Shown here one piece after another: positions 61,349-64,000 of a DNA stretch of 64,000 nucleotides. The stretch is from Pseudoroseomonas aestuarii (GTDB taxonomy: Bacteria; Pseudomonadota; Alphaproteobacteria; Acetobacterales; Acetobacteraceae), in NCBI RefSeq assembly GCF_042651065.1, contig NZ_JBHSCH010000015.1:1-64000 (forward strand), given 5' to 3'. Each line of letters opens with the position of its first letter. Position 1 is the first letter of the stretch. The position numbers and the translations under genes were made by a program. The notes beneath the pieces are model-generated. The model was not told the origin of the DNA and did no database searches. It saw nothing but the letters and a program-made list of their open reading frames with translations.

Positions 61349-61903
61349 ATGGTCAAGGCGCGGAACCTCCGAAGCGGCAAGATGGCGGCGATGGGCGGCG
61401 TGCTCCTGCTGCTGGCCGGGTGCGGCGGCGGCGGCGCCCTGCCGCAGATGACGGCGCCCTGCCCGCGCGTGGCCATCCTGGCCGATGCCGCGGACCTGAC
61501 GCGCTTCCGCGCCGGGGGCGGGCGGGACCTGACGGCCATGGAGCTGAATGCCTCCGTCGCCGGCTTCCAGGCGCGCTGCGACTACGCGCCCGGAGGGGCT
61601 GGGCTGGATGTGACGCTGACGCCGGCCTTCACGGCCGAGCGCGGCCCGGCGGCCACGGGCCGCGCCGCCGAGATCCCCTATATGGTGGCGGTGGCGGAGG
61701 GAGAGAACCGCATCCTCGCGCGGCAGGCCTATGCCATGCGGGTGGAGTTCCCGGCCAATGTCTCGCGCATCCAGAGCCGGGGGGAGGAGGTGACCGTCCG
61801 CATCCCCGGCAGCCCGCAGGCGGCGGCGCGCAAGCAGGTCTGGCTCGGCTTCGTGCTCAGCCCCGAGGAGCTGGCGCTGAACCGGGCGCGCGGCCCGCGC
61901 TGA
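61349..61903 (+). CDS. Putative lipoprotein of unknown function
   Basis: The 184-residue protein has a basic start, a hydrophobic stretch and a lipobox (LLLLAGC), followed by a Gly run. The mature domain has two further cysteines (MTAPCPRVAIL, FQARCDYAP) and a repetitive beta-like pattern (LDVTLTPAFTAERGP, YAMRVEFPANVSRI). No family is recognised. It is divergent from ispH and 90 bases before the glycine riboswitch. Confidence 0.75.
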   Translation: MVKARNLRSGKMAAMGGVLLLLAGCGGGGALPQMTAPCPRVAILADAADLTRFRAGGGRDLTAMELNASVAGFQARCDYAPGGAGLDVTLTPAFTAERGPAATGRAAEIPYMVAVAEGENRILARQAYAMRVEFPANVSRIQSRGEEVTVRIPGSPQAAARKQVWLGFVLSPEELALNRARGPR

Positions 61904-61994
61904 GGCCGGGGGGAGGATTTCGCCGCGCCCGGCGCTCTCGCCCCTTGCGCCGGGGCGGGCGCTCGGGCAGATGGATCGGCACCCGCAGATCCCA

Positions 61995-62185
61995 CGCGGG
62001 AGAGAATGGCAGCTTGCCATCGCCGAAGGCGCAACCGGCCCCCGGAAACGCTCAGGCAGAAGGGCCGCGTGGGGAAGGGACCTCTGGAAAGCCCGCCGCC
62101 TGGAGACAGGCTTCGGCACCGACGGAGTAAGGCGCGCCAACGCCCGCGCTGAATCTCTCAGGTCATCGGACAGAGGGGGGCCACG
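61995..62185 (+). ncRNA. Tandem glycine riboswitch
   Basis: Two glycine aptamers lie in series before gcvT. Aptamer 1 has GCGGGAGAG, GCCGAAGGCGCAA and GAAACGCTCAGGCA, ending ACCTCTGG. Aptamer 2 has ACCGACGGAGTAAGG, GCCAA, GCTGAATCTCTCAGGTCA and ACAGAGGGGGG. These are the conserved glycine riboswitch blocks. Binding of glycine normally raises expression of the cleavage genes that follow. Confidence 0.95.
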
Positions 62186-62224
62186 AACCCTGACCCGCCG
62201 CCTTCGCGCGGCGCTGGAGGCTGC

Positions 62225-63340
62225 GTGGCCGAGTCCCTGGTTGAGACCCCCCTGCTGGAGACGCCCCTGGCGTCGCTGCACCGCGAACTGGGCGGCAAGA
62301 TGGTGCCCTTCGCCGGCTACCTCATGCCGGTGCAGTACCCGGCCGGCATCCTGGCCGAGCACCTGGCCACCCGCGCCGGCGCCGCGCTGTTCGACGTCTC
62401 CCACATGGGCCAGGCCGAGCTGGTGGGCGAGGGCGCGGCCGCCGCGCTGGAGCGCCTGACGCCGGCCGACATCCAGATCCTGAAGCCGGGCCGGCAGAAA
62501 TACGGGCTGCTGACCACCGAATCGGGCGGCATTCTGGACGATTTCATGGTGGCCAATCTGGGCGAGGGCGGCCTCTTCCTGGTGGTGAACGCCAGCCGCA
62601 AGCAGGTGGACCTGCCCGCCATCGAGGCGGTGCTGCCCGCGGGCGTGCGCCTCAACCGGCTGGAGGACCGCGCGCTGCTGGCCTTCCAGGGCCCGCAGGC
62701 GGTGCCGCTGCTGGCGACGCTGGCGCCCGGCGTGGCGGCGCTGCCCTTCATGGGCGTGGCGCGGCTGGAGATCGCCGGCATCCCCGTGCTGGTCAGCCGC
62801 AGCGGCTACACGGGCGAGGACGGCGTCGAGATCAGCGTGCCGGCGGAGCGGGCCGAGGCGCTGGCGAAGGCCCTGCTGGCGCTGCCCGGCGCCGTGCCGG
62901 CCGGGCTGGGGGCGCGGGATTCGCTGCGGCTCGAGGCCGGGCTCTGCCTCTACGGCAACGACATCGACGAGACGACCAGCCCGGTCGAGGCCGCGCTGGT
63001 CTGGACCATCGGCAAGCGCCGCCGCATGGCATGGGACTTCCCCGGCGCCGAGCGGGCGCGGGAGGAGCTGGACAACGGCCCCCGCCGGCTGCGCGTCGGC
63101 CTGCTGCCGGAGGGCCGCCAGCCGGCCCGCGCCCACACCGCCATCGCCCTGGCGGGTGAGACGGTGGGCGAGGTGACCAGCGGCACCTTCGGCCCCTCGC
63201 TGAACGGCCCCTGCGCCATGGGCTATGTCGCCCGCCCGCACGCCGCCGATGGCACGGCGCTCGAGCTGATGGTGCGCGGCAAGGCTCTGCCCGCCCGCGT
63301 CGCCGCCACCCCCTTCGTCCCCCACCGTTACGCCCGATAA
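62225..63340 (+). CDS. gcvT: Glycine cleavage system T protein (aminomethyltransferase)
   Basis: GcvT releases ammonia and passes the methylene group to tetrahydrofolate. The 371 residues contain KMVPFAGYLMPVQYPAGILAEHLATR, LFDVSHMGQ, GILDDFMVANLGEGGLFLVVNASRK and SRSGYTGEDGVEI. Translation starts at GTG 40 bases after the riboswitch. First gene of gcvTHP. Confidence 0.96.
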   Translation: MAESLVETPLLETPLASLHRELGGKMVPFAGYLMPVQYPAGILAEHLATRAGAALFDVSHMGQAELVGEGAAAALERLTPADIQILKPGRQKYGLLTTESGGILDDFMVANLGEGGLFLVVNASRKQVDLPAIEAVLPAGVRLNRLEDRALLAFQGPQAVPLLATLAPGVAALPFMGVARLEIAGIPVLVSRSGYTGEDGVEISVPAERAEALAKALLALPGAVPAGLGARDSLRLEAGLCLYGNDIDETTSPVEAALVWTIGKRRRMAWDFPGAERAREELDNGPRRLRVGLLPEGRQPARAHTAIALAGETVGEVTSGTFGPSLNGPCAMGYVARPHAADGTALELMVRGKALPARVAATPFVPHRYAR

Positions 63341-63352
63341 GGACCTGCCCCG

Positions 63353-63730
63353 ATGGCCGAGCTGAAATTCTCCAAGGATCACGAGTGGGTGCGGCTGGAG
63401 GGTGGCGTGGCCACCATCGGCATCACCGACCACGCGCAGACGGCGCTGGGCGACGTGGTGTTCGTCGACCTGCCCGAGGTGGGGCGCGAGGTGGCGGCGG
63501 GCGATGCCATCGCCGTGGTGGAGAGCGTGAAGGCGGCCTCCGACGTCTATGCCCCGATCGCGGGCAAGATCGTCGAGGTCAACGCCGCCCTGCCGGACGA
63601 TCCCTCCCTGGTGAACTCCGCCCCCACCGAGGGCGGCTGGTTCTTCAAGATCGAGCCGGCCGATACGGCGGAGATCGACGCGCTGATGGATGCCGGGGCC
63701 TACCAGTCCTTCGTGGACAGCCAGGCATGA
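63353..63730 (+). CDS. gcvH: Glycine cleavage system H protein
   Basis: This is the lipoyl carrier protein of glycine cleavage. The 125 residues have the lipoylation site in VVESVKAASDVYAP (Lys60) and HEWVRLEGG at the N-terminus. Its stop overlaps the gcvP start (ATGA). Confidence 0.98.
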   Translation: MAELKFSKDHEWVRLEGGVATIGITDHAQTALGDVVFVDLPEVGREVAAGDAIAVVESVKAASDVYAPIAGKIVEVNAALPDDPSLVNSAPTEGGWFFKIEPADTAEIDALMDAGAYQSFVDSQA

Positions 63731-64000
63731 CCGGGGTTCTGGACGAGCTGGCGGCGCTGGAGGACCACGGCGCCTTCGCCGCCCGCCATATCGGCCCCGG
63801 CGAGGCGGAGATCGCCGCCATGCTGGAGGCGGTGGGGGTGGAGAGCCTGGAGGCGCTGGCCGAGCGCACCGTCCCCGCCGCCATCCGCGGCCAGGATTTT
63901 TCCCAGCTGCCTCCTCCGGTGTCGGAGGCGGAGGCCATCGCCGAGCTGCGCGGCCTCTCGGAGCTGAACCAGCCGCGCCGCTCGCTGATCGGCCTGGGCT
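63727..64000 (+). CDS. gcvP: Glycine dehydrogenase (decarboxylating) P protein, N-terminal part
   Basis: The visible 91 residues include FAARHIGPGEAEIAAMLEAVGVESLEAL and ELRGLSELN, typical of the N-terminus of the P protein, the PLP enzyme that decarboxylates glycine. The gene runs past the window edge, so whether it is one full-length protein or a split GcvPA/GcvPB cannot be decided. Confidence 0.93.
   Translation, partial: MTGVLDELAALEDHGAFAARHIGPGEAEIAAMLEAVGVESLEALAERTVPAAIRGQDFSQLPPPVSEAEAIAELRGLSELNQPRRSLIGLG

Noticed and set aside
60293..63433. 1046-residue minus-strand frame ending in ispH
   Set aside because: Only the last 314 residues are IspH; the remainder lies opposite the lipoprotein, riboswitch and gcvT.

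Overview
The window is a chromosomal stretch of roughly 70 % G+C. It most resembles an alphaproteobacterium of the Acetobacteraceae (Roseomonas-like). The grounds are the split pntAA/pntAB/pntB transhydrogenase, the suf operon led by an Rrf2 regulator, the ispH-thrB-rnhA order, and a cellulose operon with a fused bcsAB gene plus bcsD. The assignment rests on gene content and order only; no database search was possible. No IS element, phage, CRISPR array or rRNA was seen.

Region by region. 1-5.2 kb (minus): rplU-rpmA-obgE-proB-proA-nadD, then the start of a probable rsfS. A strong promoter before rplU faces a tRNA-Ser(CGA) gene with its own promoter. 5.8-11.5 kb (minus): a complete, overlapping mrpABCDEFG cation/proton antiporter operon behind a strikingly AT-rich promoter region. 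11.5-12.6 kb: a mostly gene-less block with a long hairpin and one small orphan gene. 12.8-14.8 kb: YqgE/AlgH protein, a Prx5-type peroxiredoxin and a Nudix hydrolase. 14.9-21.6 kb (plus): Rrf2 regulator-sufB-C-D-S-U-T-A, followed by ohr. 22-30.6 kb: MBL-fold hydrolase, an alpha/beta-hydrolase-like protein, a TrmA/RlmD-type methyltransferase, glutaryl-CoA dehydrogenase, a DEAD-box helicase, a second hydrolase and a small exported protein.

30.7-42.6 kb (plus) is the cellulose locus: GH8 endoglucanase (bcsZ), a proline-rich BcsP-like protein with a BcsR-like N-terminus, bcsQ, a 1527-residue fused bcsAB, bcsC and bcsD. Together these make, export and organise cellulose. The BcsP-like protein carries five short repeated Leu-rich motifs, and a similar one ends BcsQ; this is the most interesting observation here.

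42.7-46.6 kb: transhydrogenase genes and a Crp/Fnr regulator. 46.7-55.7 kb: an oligopeptide-type ABC importer followed by hyuA/hyuB (hydantoinase/oxoprolinase), probably uptake and opening of a cyclic amide or similar substrate. 55.8-58 kb: a short-chain dehydrogenase with a C-terminal membrane anchor, and a nitronate-monooxygenase-like protein. 58-61.2 kb (minus): ispH, thrB, rnhA and an unknown gene. 61.3-64 kb (plus): a lipoprotein, a tandem glycine riboswitch and gcvT-gcvH-gcvP (gcvP cut by the window edge).
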